Counted from the stretch's first letter, positions 44,509 through 52,636 are shown. The stretch: DNA of 64,000 nt from Sphingomonas sp. PsM26 (GCA_030433805.1 JARUXA010000014.1:88308-152307); one strand, 5' to 3'. A program made the numbers and translations. The notes: generated by a model not told the origin, from the letters alone.

Positions 44509-44901
44509 ATGGCGGCGAACATCAACCGCAAGGGCAGAAGCCGCACGGTGCCCTTCGTCATGTTCGACCACCGAATTATCGATAGCCCCGCCTGGGCAGA
44601 CCTCGGCGGCACCGCGGCAAAGCTCCTGCTGTACCTCGGTCGTTGTTACAACGGATCCAACAACGGCACGCTCCACCTTTCTGAACGGGCGGCGGCCGAT
44701 GCGATCGGCGTTGGGCGCGGCGCGGCGGCGGCGGCATTCGACGAACTTGAGCAGCACGGCTTCATTCGGCCAACTCAGAAAGGGGCGTTCAGCGTCAAGA
44801 TTCGGCTGGCCACCAGTTGGCGGCTCACATTCCATGCCACCGCAACGGGATCGGCAACGCACGAATATCGCGATTGGAGACCGGACCAACCTCGCAGCTG
44901 A
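44509..44901 (+). CDS. winged-helix replication initiator-like protein
   Basis: A 130-residue protein. FVMFDHRIIDSPAWADLGGT and AAKLLLYLGRCYNGSNNGTL, then LSERAAADAIGVGRGAAAAA and FDELEQHGFIRPTQKGAFSV, make up a winged helix of the kind seen in small replication or helix-turn-helix regulator proteins of satellites. Four iterons start 34 bases after its stop, which is the reason I favour a replication role. A transcription regulator is the other option. Confidence 0.6.
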   Translation: MAANINRKGRSRTVPFVMFDHRIIDSPAWADLGGTAAKLLLYLGRCYNGSNNGTLHLSERAAADAIGVGRGAAAAAFDELEQHGFIRPTQKGAFSVKIRLATSWRLTFHATATGSATHEYRDWRPDQPRS

Positions 44902-44934
44902 GTATACCTCCTTGGTATATCTATATGTGGCACG

Positions 44935-45050
44935 GAAACCGGGCCCGTTCCGCCTGACAGGCTTACGAGGGGACAGGCCCGAAAACCGAGCCCGTACCAT
45001 AGGGGGTTGGCTCGAAAATCGGGCCCGTGATGTACAAAAATCGGGCCCGT
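44935..45050. repeat. four iterons: candidate origin of the nested element
   Basis: Copies of GAAAAYCGGGCCCGT end at 44948, 44995, 45028 and 45050. The last two steps are 33 and 22 bases, i.e. three and two helical turns, all in one orientation. A T-rich stretch follows. The repeats are in a 417-bp gene-free gap (44902-45318) directly after the winged-helix gene. An ATGCAT-rich stretch (45109-45160) lies further right. Confidence 0.7.
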
Positions 45051-45063
45051 GTATTTTTCTGCA

Positions 45064-45085
45064 AGGGGGGAAAAGAACCCCCCTT
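45064..45085 (+). terminator. hairpin after the iterons
   Basis: AAGGGGGG / CCCCCCTT with a 6-7 base A-rich loop, followed by TTTG. It could stop the transcript of the left-end genes, or form part of the origin. Confidence 0.5.
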
Positions 45086-45318
45086 TGAGCTTCCGGCAAG
45101 GGGCGTTCGGCATGCATCCGCATATGCATCGGCATCCGCCATGCATTGCATCATGCATCGCTCGTACATTGCCCGGTGGACGGATCGAGCCGGTCAATTT
45201 CCGAACCGTTTCCCCAATCGGGGGAAAGCCAGCGCATATCACCCCGCGTCACCCTGACACCCCCGCAGACGCTGCACCACCGCAGCGATTGCGCCCCTGA
45301 CATTCCCGCACCCCAAGC

Positions 45319-46062
45319 ATGGAGATTGCCATGAACGCGATTGTCCCTTTCCAATTTGACGAACGGCCGGTTCGAGTAATCGACCGCGACGGACAGCCAT
45401 GGTTCTCCCTCAATGACGTTTGCGCTGCTCTCGAAATAGCAAACCCGCGCGATGCGGCGGCGCGGCTCGACGACGACGAAAAGGATGTCGTCAAAGTCGA
45501 CACCCTTGGGGGAACGCAAGAGGCGACCGCGATCAACGAATCGGGGATGTACAAACTGGCGCTTCGCAGTCGGAAGGCGGGCGCAAAGCGGTTCACGAAA
45601 TGGCTGACCTCCGTCGTACTGCCCTCAATCCGGAAGACTGGCAGCTACGGCGCTCCCGCCCCTACCCTCGACCTTACCGACCCGAGGACGCTTCACCGGC
45701 TCTTGCTCGACCATACCGGGCGCGGCATGGCTATCGAGGAACGGGTGGCCCAGTTGGAACCACAGGCTGAAGCCCTCGCACGGCTTGCCAACGCGACCGG
45801 CCTATTGTGCCTCACGGATGCGGCCAAGGCGATCGGCGCGCCACCGCGGCGCATGACGGCATGGCTCGAGGCGAACAGCTGGATCTATCGGCGCAGCGAG
45901 GCTGGGCACTGGGTAGCACGAGGCCCCAAACTCAATAGCGGCATGCTGGTACACAAGGGCACTACGATCAAGGTTCGCGGGCGGCCTGACAAATGGGTTG
46001 AGCAGGTGATGGTGTCACCAAAGGGATTGGCTCGCTTGGCTGAATTAAGGGCCGGACTGTAA
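45319..46062 (+). CDS. BRO-N / KilAC phage antirepressor
   Basis: A 247-residue protein. The N-terminal BRO domain runs through FDERPVRVIDRDGQPWFSLN, DVCAALEIANPRDAAARLDD, ESGMYKLALRSRKAGAKRFT and KWLTSVVLPSIRKTGSYG. The C-terminal KilAC-type domain is TDAAKAIGAPPRRMTAWLEA, WIYRRSEAGHWVARG and VSPKGLARLAELRAGL. Phage antirepressors of this build inactivate CI-type repressors. In a satellite such a protein could switch on a resident prophage, but the target here is inferred. Confidence 0.85.
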   Translation: MEIAMNAIVPFQFDERPVRVIDRDGQPWFSLNDVCAALEIANPRDAAARLDDDEKDVVKVDTLGGTQEATAINESGMYKLALRSRKAGAKRFTKWLTSVVLPSIRKTGSYGAPAPTLDLTDPRTLHRLLLDHTGRGMAIEERVAQLEPQAEALARLANATGLLCLTDAAKAIGAPPRRMTAWLEANSWIYRRSEAGHWVARGPKLNSGMLVHKGTTIKVRGRPDKWVEQVMVSPKGLARLAELRAGL

Positions 46063-46457
46063 GCGCGTTTCCGCACGACACGCGGACACCCATTCTAATT
46101 TGTCCTACGCTTGCCTCGGTGAGTTATAATCTAAGATGGCGAAATATGCCCCGTGATTGACCGACTCGGCATGATTTCCCGGTGGGAACGAGAGAATGTG
46201 GTTGCAGAGAAAAAGGGCGTGAGCCGGGTACCGAACTGCCGGTGATGCGAGTCATGGCGCTCAATCGTTGGCTCGCAAGGTTGGGGGAAATTCGCTCCGT
46301 TTGTCGGCAATCAATCGCCTGAGGCCTCTTATTGATTAAGGCGGTCGTATGACCCCAACCTACCTAGCGCTGTGATTGGCGGTTGCTTGGTGTAGCTGGC
46401 CAAGGTAGCCAATCAGAGCTGCCGAACTCATGATCAAAATTTAAGGATTATCGCACA
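46063..46457. promoter_or_regulatory. gene-free region before the ATPase-TOPRIM pair
   Basis: 395 bp without a convincing gene. It contains an inverted repeat, GATTGGC (46374-46380) / GCCAATC (46408-46414), flanking a further TTGG/CCAA pair, about 45 bases before the ATPase start. This could be an operator. GC content drops here and stays lower through the next two genes. Confidence 0.45.
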
Positions 46458-47681
46458 GTGCCTGAGGAGGCAAAATCAGACGCCAACGATCTGCGGCTCT
46501 ACCAGGTTAGGGTCGAGGGGTTTAAGGCAAATCGCCAAGTTCGGATGAACATTGCTGATCGATTTACCCTCCTTATTGGTAATAATGGATCTGGGAAAAG
46601 TACGATCCTGCAAGCAATAGGCTTCTTTAGCTACATTGTGGGAGGTAAGGGGGAAGCCTTTTTCGCCGAGCGTGTTTGGAAACCGCAAGATATACGATTT
46701 CGGAGTTCGCCTCGATCAAGATCGACTGTTGTCCGGGTCGCCATGTATTTCAAATGGCGCGGTCGGGAGTTGCGATGGGAGGTAAGCTGGGGCCTAAACG
46801 GTTCGTCGCTATTTTCTGAGAACGTCAAAGTACGCGATCATGACGGGGCGCCTGTTGAGGACCTACTTCTGTTCGATGCGCGCGAGGGTGGGAAAACTGC
46901 CGCTGGCACAGAGATACCCGCTTTCAGCATCACGGGAAGTATTCTTCCGGCTATTGAATTTATGGTCAAGGCTGAAGAAGGAGCTCTATTTGACGCCTTG
47001 GTAAGGTGGGCGGGCGGCATTCGCTCGCTTGAGCTACTCTCTCCTTATGCGATGAAGGGCGGGACGCGCTCGAGTCCAGGCGACATGGGGATAAAGGGCG
47101 ACAAACTTGCAGGATTCCTCGCCTCGCTATCGGCCGAGCAGAAATCGCGTGTGGTTAAAAGATTGTCCCGTGTTTATCCGATCAAAGAACTCAACACCAC
47201 TCGTAAGCGTGCGGGTTGGATCGATATGCAGATTGCTGAAAAGTACCGCAACATGGTCGCCGTTCCCGTCATGCATATGAGTGACGGCTTCATGCGTCTT
47301 TTGGCCCTGTGCTCAATCCCAGAACTTGGCAAGCATACGAGTTTAGTCCTTTTGGACGAAATCGAGGACGGGATTGAACCCCATATCTTGCCAGATATAG
47401 TTGATTTGATTGTCCGAGAATCTACCGCACAGATTATTGCCACCTCTCACTCGCCGTTGCTTGTCAATCATATTGGCGTTGATGATGTGCGATACATCGC
47501 GCGAGACGCGGATGGAGTTACAACGGCGGTTGATGCCGACAAGCTAAAGTCGTTCTCGATTGGGGCCGATTTCTTCGGAGCGGGCGAAATGTGGACTAGT
47601 AGTCCAGTAGATGCTCTTTCTGCTGAAGCATCAGATGAAGCTAAGAGTGAAGAGAAACGTCGACCAAACGGTGATCTATGA
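46458..47681 (+). CDS. AAA (ABC/OLD-like) ATPase of a two-gene defence-type module
   Basis: A 407-residue ATPase: Walker A in LLIGNNGSGKSTILQAIG, signature-like HMSDGFMRLLALCS, Walker B in SLVLLDEIEDGIEPHIL and the His switch in ATSHSPLLVNH. This is the layout of SMC-like AAA_21 proteins that pair with TOPRIM nucleases (OLD, Gabija, PARIS-like systems). Starts at GTG 46458, with ATGA overlap to the TOPRIM gene. Codon use is visibly more AT-rich than that of its neighbours, a sign of separate origin. A defence role is inferred, not shown. Confidence 0.75.
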   Translation: MPEEAKSDANDLRLYQVRVEGFKANRQVRMNIADRFTLLIGNNGSGKSTILQAIGFFSYIVGGKGEAFFAERVWKPQDIRFRSSPRSRSTVVRVAMYFKWRGRELRWEVSWGLNGSSLFSENVKVRDHDGAPVEDLLLFDAREGGKTAAGTEIPAFSITGSILPAIEFMVKAEEGALFDALVRWAGGIRSLELLSPYAMKGGTRSSPGDMGIKGDKLAGFLASLSAEQKSRVVKRLSRVYPIKELNTTRKRAGWIDMQIAEKYRNMVAVPVMHMSDGFMRLLALCSIPELGKHTSLVLLDEIEDGIEPHILPDIVDLIVRESTAQIIATSHSPLLVNHIGVDDVRYIARDADGVTTAVDADKLKSFSIGADFFGAGEMWTSSPVDALSAEASDEAKSEEKRRPNGDL

Positions 47682-48355
47682 AAGTTTATCTGGTAGGCGA
47701 GGGTTCCGGTGATATTGGTTATCGAAATCATTGGTGTGAAAAGACGTTAGAACACATTGACGTAGATGGTTGGTTACAGCCAGTTGCTAGAAATATCCGG
47801 CCGACCGAAACACTTGAGATTGTTGCTCAGGCTCGGGATCGCCTTGTTATTGATAAAACGTTAACTCGAAGAACTAGGCCGCTTCCTCATGGCCACGGAA
47901 TGAAGGCGCTACTTGCGAAGCGCTCGGCGTTGTTAAATAAATGTGACGTCGTCATATACATGGTCGACACTGACTCCTCGGACGTTCGTCGATGGCGAGA
48001 AATAGTTTCCGAGATCACAGCTGGTTTCGACAGGTTAGATGGCAACATCACCTGTATTGCTTGCGTTCCAATGTCCGCTTCGGAAAGCTGGCTGATGTCT
48101 GACGCAAACGCTTGGGATCAAGTTACAGGACGTTCCGAGGGGCTTCCCACTGCTCCCGAAACAGTCTGGGGGCAGCGCAATGATCCGCAAGGAAATCATC
48201 CGCACATGCTTTTCGGTAGGCTATGCGATGCAGCAGGCGTTCCCGACAATAGGGATATTCGCTTTCTCATAGGGCAGCGTTCAGCAGTGACGACGTTGAG
48301 CACAAAATGCGCGCAGAGTTTTGTCCCGTTCTGCAACGCGTTACTGGCTGCTTAA
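47678..48355 (+). CDS. DUF4276-like TOPRIM protein, partner of the ATPase
   Basis: A 225-residue protein with the TOPRIM acidic residues in VYLVGEGSGDIGYR (Glu motif) and IYMVDTDSSDVRRW (DxD motif), followed by ACVPMSASESWLMSDANAW, the family's conserved C-terminal block. It probably cuts or nicks nucleic acid when released by the ATPase, as in OLD-type and PARIS-like pairs. It shares the AT-rich base use of the ATPase gene and lies directly before the cos-like block. Confidence 0.7.
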   Translation: MKVYLVGEGSGDIGYRNHWCEKTLEHIDVDGWLQPVARNIRPTETLEIVAQARDRLVIDKTLTRRTRPLPHGHGMKALLAKRSALLNKCDVVIYMVDTDSSDVRRWREIVSEITAGFDRLDGNITCIACVPMSASESWLMSDANAWDQVTGRSEGLPTAPETVWGQRNDPQGNHPHMLFGRLCDAAGVPDNRDIRFLIGQRSAVTTLSTKCAQSFVPFCNALLAA

Positions 48356-48561
48356 TCAACGCAGGTGCACTAATGTTAGTTCAAAAAGTTAGGAAAATTT
48401 AGGCGAGGCACCGGTAGCTAACGTCTCAATGATCTTGGTTTAAGCGATCACTAGATCACTAGTAGTGCGGCGCAATCAGAAGGCGCGACCATTTGTGTAC
48501 CCTGAGCCGCAGCGCGGCGGTCCGGTGATCGTTCGTTACTAGCCCGCCGCATCTCTAGAGC

Positions 48562-48659
48562 GGGGGGGGTGGGTGTGGCCTCGGAGCGGGTCGACGCCTT
48601 AGACCGGTATGGCTCTCACGCAGAGATTTTTTCCCGCTGGAGCGCGCCGGGGTGCGAAC
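48562..48659. other. copy of the prophage cos block in the nested element
   Basis: Aligns base for base with 42031-42128 of the prophage, offset 6531, no gaps. It starts at the same run of eight G, has an identical 39-base core (48588-48626) and ends in the same GTGCGAAC. Sequence upstream of the G run is unrelated, so the similarity begins sharply. Differences are outside the core; five A in the prophage are T here. In a satellite this would let the helper terminase package the element. Confidence 0.8.
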
Positions 48660-48907
48660 CTGACCCCATTTTAGAACTTGCGCATCGGCACCTTACCCGA
48701 CTGACAACTACCAAACCGGCACAATTACTTGCTAGTAACCTAGTTTTCCGTACCGGCCTACTTTAGTCAGAAAGTACGCACGTGCGAACCTGTGCGAACC
48801 TGTGCGTACTTTTCGCGCCAAGTGCGAACCTAACAGCCAAAGTTTCCGCCAGAAACCGCAGAAGCCCGCCAGTTTTCGCAGGTTCGCACCTGCGAACTAG
48901 TGCGAAC
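48652..48907. repeat. GTGCGAAC array after the cos-like block
   Basis: Exact copies on the plus strand at 48652, 48782, 48792, 48822 and 48900, one inverted at 48882-48889, and near copies at 48802 (GTGCGTAC) and 48890 (CTGCGAAC). Two copies are 10 bases apart, as are 42316/42326 in the prophage. The region is non-coding here, whereas in the prophage most copies are inside the TerS gene, so the protein sequence does not explain the motif. Candidate TerS-binding (cosB-like) array. Confidence 0.65.
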
Positions 48908-48941
48908 TTGGAGCGCCACCCCGACGTCCACAGGAGAATTT

Positions 48942-49253
48942 ATGCGCACCTCGCTGGCAGCAATCTGCTGCCCAAAGTGCGGCCAAGCGGTCGCCCCTGA
49001 TAGCACCGAAGACCCTGACGCCCTGACGCTGATGCGCGCCGCGTGCGTGATGATGGAGATCAGGCGAACCTGGGATGATCACGTATCTGAACGCGATGCG
49101 GCGCGTCTCTTATGTCGTTCGCCGTCGACGCTTCGCAACCGGCGCAGCATGGACAAGCCCATACCGTACCGCAAGCGCGGTGGCCGAGTCGAATACGCGT
49201 TAGCTGATCTGTGCCGCTGGGGGGAACCTGACTACGATCCAGAACAGCACTAG
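48942..49253 (+). CDS. Cys-pair and helix-turn-helix protein downstream of the cos-like block
   Basis: A 103-residue protein starting at ATG 48942 (AGGAG before it). The N-terminus has a zinc-knuckle-like CCPKCGQAV. The C-terminal half is an excisionase-type helix-turn-helix (HVSERDAARLLCRSPSTLRN, then YRKRGGRVEYALADLCRWG). It occupies the place that TerS has in the prophage. A satellite-coded packaging adaptor is possible, but a plain regulator is equally likely. Confidence 0.6.
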   Translation: MRTSLAAICCPKCGQAVAPDSTEDPDALTLMRAACVMMEIRRTWDDHVSERDAARLLCRSPSTLRNRRSMDKPIPYRKRGGRVEYALADLCRWGEPDYDPEQH

Positions 49254-49322
49254 AACTTGGAAACGCAGAAACGCGGCGCGAGCCGGGCTGTCGATCTCAC
49301 GTTTTCGCGCTAGAAGGGCTAC

Positions 49323-51464
49323 ATGTCTATTGAAGTGGATTACGGCGACCTGCCGATCAGCAAGCCTGAGCAGGACATGTTCGGTATCGACGGGTTCGTT
49401 CAGTCGCTCGCCCGTTCCGTCAGAAACATGCGCTCGCCCAACGGGGTGGTGATAGCACTCAATGGGCCGTGGGGATCGGGCAAGAGCAGCGCGATCAACC
49501 TGCTCAAGCACCACCTGTCGGACGCCACGACTGCCGGCGACATCGAGGTCGTCGACTTCAATCCGTGGTGGTTCCGCGGCGAGGAGGCGCTCGTGCTAGC
49601 GTTCTTCCGCGAGCTCTACTCCGCCACCAAGCCGAGCCTGGGCGACAAAGCTAGGAAGCTGCTGCCGAAGCTAGGTGCGCGTCTGCTCAATGCTGGCGGG
49701 GCGCTGGCACCCATTGCGGACACGGCTGGCGCCTCCGGCGCCGGAGCGATCGCGTCGGGCGTGATGGGCTGGCTTGGGGGCATGATCGAGGACGGTGAGA
49801 GCGTCGAGAAGCTGCACCGGGAGCTATCCGAGGCGCTCGCCGGTCAGTCAAAGCGCTTCGTGGTGCTGATCGACGACATTGACCGCCTCGCGCCGGATGA
49901 GGCCCTCGCCATGTTCAGGATGGTCAAGTCGGTCGGGCGGCTGCCGAACATCATCTACGTCCTTTCCTTCGACCGCGAGCTTGCCGAGCGCGTGGTGGCA
50001 GAACGCTTCCCGTCGGAGGGCCCGCATTACCTCGAGAAGATCGTCCAGGCCGCCTTCGAACTACCGGCGCCGCGCGGGCAGGACGTGCACCGAATCCTTA
50101 TCGCTAGCATCGACGCGCTGGTCGGCGGGATCGGCGAGCATCGGCTGCGCAACGTGATGAACATGTTCCACGCCGCCGTAGCGCCGGAGATAAGGACACC
50201 GAGGGATGCCGCGCGTTACATTAACGCTCTTACTATCACTTGGCCGGCCGTCGAGGGCGAGGTGGATCTGGGCGACTTCATCGCGATCGAGGCGTTTCGG
50301 CTGTTCCAGCCATCGATCTACCGGGCGGTGCGCGACAACCAGGCGCTCGTCTGCGAGGCGACCCGCGAACGATACGACCGCGACAAGGGCGCCGAACGTC
50401 TGGACGCCGTGCTTCTCTCGAAGGTCTCAGACAAGCAACCATACCGCGACGCACTGGTGCGCCTGTTCCCGAAACTGGACACGATCTGGGGCAACACGAT
50501 TCACGGCGGGTCACGATTCGACAAGGATCGCCGCATCGCCTCGGCACGTCACTTCCAGACCTATTTCAGGATGTCGATCGATCCCGACACGCTCTCGCGA
50601 AAGGACTTGGCCACGATCCTCGACAATCCCGCGAACACGGCAGCGGTCAGCGCAATTTTGAAGGATGCCCTGAGTCAACCGCGTCGCGACGGTACGACGC
50701 GCACGGTGGGTTGGCTCGAGGAGCTGAGCGCGCACGCGGAAGAGATTCCGATCGACGCGGCTGAGCCGTTCCTTCGCGGCGTCTTCGCCGTCGCCGACGA
50801 CATCAACGTCGACAGCGACCGCGCGCGGGGCTGGTCGATCGGTGACAACACCATGCGCGTCCATTGGCTTCTGCGTAGCCTGTTGCTCGACCGCACCACG
50901 CTCCAGGAGCGATCGGCTATACTGCTCTCGGCAGCTCACGCGGCGCAACTGGCTTGGCTGGGCAACTTCACCGCATCAGCATGGGAGGATTATCACCCCC
51001 GCGAGGGCAAGAACCGCGAACCTGAAGACAAGTGCTTACTGACCGAGGCGGACGGGGAGACTGCACGCGCCCTCTTCCTCGACCGGATCAGGGCGGCAGC
51101 GGCTGACGGCTCACTGATGGACATTCCCGACTTAATGCGGCCGCTTTACCTGTGGATGCACTTCCTCGACGACGACACCGAGATCCGCGAATGGATGGCG
51201 CTAAGGATCGAGGAGGATGCCTCGCTGGTGAAGCTCGCCGGCGAACTAACGACGCACTCTTGGGGCCAGAGTTCGGACGACCTCGTCGCGATCAGGTCGG
51301 ACAGGGCGTCCGTCGGGAACCTGGAAGAGATCATGGACCTTGATCGCTTCAAGTCCAACCTCAACCGTCTGGTCGATCGGCTGGAGGCGGGATCGGACGA
51401 TCATCAGACGGTCGATCGGTTCCTCAAGGCCTGGGCGTATCGAGACGAGCATGGCGACTGGTAG
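49323..51464 (+). CDS. KAP-family P-loop NTPase
   Basis: A 713-residue protein. Walker A is in ALNGPWGSGKSSAINLLK and Walker B in FVVLIDDIDRLAPDEAL. Between them is a Gly/Ala-rich hydrophobic insert (about residues 120-160), the membrane-associated segment typical of the KAP family. Family landmarks VVDFNPWWFRGEEALVLAFF and RMVKSVGRLPNIIYVLSFDR are present. KAP NTPases are repeatedly found in phage-defence loci and mobile elements; the effect of this one is not shown. Confidence 0.85.
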   Translation: MSIEVDYGDLPISKPEQDMFGIDGFVQSLARSVRNMRSPNGVVIALNGPWGSGKSSAINLLKHHLSDATTAGDIEVVDFNPWWFRGEEALVLAFFRELYSATKPSLGDKARKLLPKLGARLLNAGGALAPIADTAGASGAGAIASGVMGWLGGMIEDGESVEKLHRELSEALAGQSKRFVVLIDDIDRLAPDEALAMFRMVKSVGRLPNIIYVLSFDRELAERVVAERFPSEGPHYLEKIVQAAFELPAPRGQDVHRILIASIDALVGGIGEHRLRNVMNMFHAAVAPEIRTPRDAARYINALTITWPAVEGEVDLGDFIAIEAFRLFQPSIYRAVRDNQALVCEATRERYDRDKGAERLDAVLLSKVSDKQPYRDALVRLFPKLDTIWGNTIHGGSRFDKDRRIASARHFQTYFRMSIDPDTLSRKDLATILDNPANTAAVSAILKDALSQPRRDGTTRTVGWLEELSAHAEEIPIDAAEPFLRGVFAVADDINVDSDRARGWSIGDNTMRVHWLLRSLLLDRTTLQERSAILLSAAHAAQLAWLGNFTASAWEDYHPREGKNREPEDKCLLTEADGETARALFLDRIRAAAADGSLMDIPDLMRPLYLWMHFLDDDTEIREWMALRIEEDASLVKLAGELTTHSWGQSSDDLVAIRSDRASVGNLEEIMDLDRFKSNLNRLVDRLEAGSDDHQTVDRFLKAWAYRDEHGDW

Positions 51465-51760
51465 GCCAATTGAGGTGATAGTTGCCGATACCAGGGCTAT
51501 GATCGCACGAAGATTCTCGACCGCAACTACATGGCGCTCGCCGACGTCTTATTCGGCTACGCGCTGTCGCGCACGGGCCGGGCATGAACATGCCGCACCT
51601 TACTTTCGACCGGCTGCTACACCGCGTGATCGTCGGCCCGTCCCTGCACCCCGAGACCACGTGACGGGCGTTGGTCGAGGCGCGTCGCGCTAAGGGGTCG
51701 TTACTCTCGAGGCCCGGGTGGTGGTCAGCGACATCCCTCTGCGGCAGATCGGGTGATCCT

Positions 51761-52636
51761 TCACCCTTGCTGGATGTAGGTACGGACCTTATCGATTGGC
51801 GGACGGGGCTCGGACAGATCGGCCTCCACTCCGCGGTAGTTCGAGATGTGTCGGCCTGGATCGTAGATGAAGGCAAAGAGCTGATCGCAGTCCGGGTGAA
51901 CTGCATAGAGGACGAAGTCGTCAGCAAGCTCCTTGCGCAGGTCCTTCGCCTGGTATCCCGCCCTCGTCATTTTGAACTCTATGACCGTACGGTGGTCCTT
52001 GAGAAGACAGTCGGCGCGTGCTGAGCCGCCAGCAACGCTGGGCGTCGCCTCCTCTGGCCTCACATCCGCGAACTCGAGCCTGAGCAGTGCCTGGAACAAG
52101 TATTGGACGTCGTATTCGTCCTTCATGACTAGCGGATCGCGACCTGTCCGCCGCTTTGCGAGCTGAGCGACTACATCGGGGAAACGCGCCGCAATCTGCT
52201 CAAGTGTCTCCATGACATCACGCCGCTTGGGCGTGCCGGAACCGCTCAGAAGCAGCCGCTTCACCTCCTCTACCGCGTATCCCGCCTTTTCCAACTCACG
52301 CAGCACGGAGCCTAGCGTCATCGGCACTCGCGGGCTGCCACCGAACGCCTCGAGTTCCTTGACGTAGGCCTTCAATTGAAGCTCGAAGGCATTCAGCGCT
52401 CTCAGCAGGTCGGCACCGGATGCAAAGTCACCCGGCACTTCAAAGTCGAGAAATTTCTCATCGGTCTCCTGATAGAGGAACATAGCGGCCGAGTAGGCAG
52501 CGTGCGCCGCCGCGCTGTTGCCCCAACCCTGGTTCGGGGCGACACCCCGCATCATCTCGCCCCAATTAGCGGTATTGGCGCGGGTAAACTGGCGGAGATA
52601 CTGAGTGGCCGTCCTCGTAGCCTTTTTCGAAATCAA
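51761..52636 (-). CDS. PD-(D/E)XK-type nuclease (DpnII/MboI-like C-domain)
   Basis: A 291-residue protein. The C-terminal half has DEYDVQYLFQALLRLEFADV and the catalytic pattern ADCLLKDHRTVIEFKMT (Asp...Glu-x-Lys), with a following LRKELADDFVLYAVHPDCDQ strand. This fits the REase_DpnII-MboI group found in several defence contexts. The N-terminal half is helical and may sense a trigger. TTG 52636 after AGGAAGG is the best start. It is convergent with the KAP gene; no methylase is nearby, so it is not a simple restriction system. Confidence 0.7.
   Translation of the reverse strand: MISKKATRTATQYLRQFTRANTANWGEMMRGVAPNQGWGNSAAAHAAYSAAMFLYQETDEKFLDFEVPGDFASGADLLRALNAFELQLKAYVKELEAFGGSPRVPMTLGSVLRELEKAGYAVEEVKRLLLSGSGTPKRRDVMETLEQIAARFPDVVAQLAKRRTGRDPLVMKDEYDVQYLFQALLRLEFADVRPEEATPSVAGGSARADCLLKDHRTVIEFKMTRAGYQAKDLRKELADDFVLYAVHPDCDQLFAFIYDPGRHISNYRGVEADLSEPRPPIDKVRTYIQQG

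Noticed and set aside
43778..45088. 436-codon open frame on the plus strand across the left junction of the nested element
   Set aside because: It runs over terL, attL, the AlpA-like gene, the winged-helix gene and the iterons in another frame. Composition is not protein-like, and the real genes below it have starts and known domains.
45109..45160. ATGCAT-rich stretch as a second set of iterons
   Set aside because: Copies overlap and vary in spacing and length; the GAAAAYCGGGCCCGT set is more regular. It may still be part of the origin region.
48569..48766. 65-codon frame over the cos-like block
   Set aside because: The conserved 98-bp block differs from its prophage copy by changes that do not respect codons, and the prophage copy has no matching frame. 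Non-coding signal is the better reading.
51485..51586. Coding-looking stretch (ILDRNYMALADVLFGYALSR) after the KAP gene
   Set aside because: No start codon, stops close upstream, only about 30 codons. At most the remnant of a lost gene.
51761..52636. Type II restriction-modification system
   Set aside because: A nuclease domain is present, but no DNA methyltransferase gene is seen in the nested element or elsewhere in the window.
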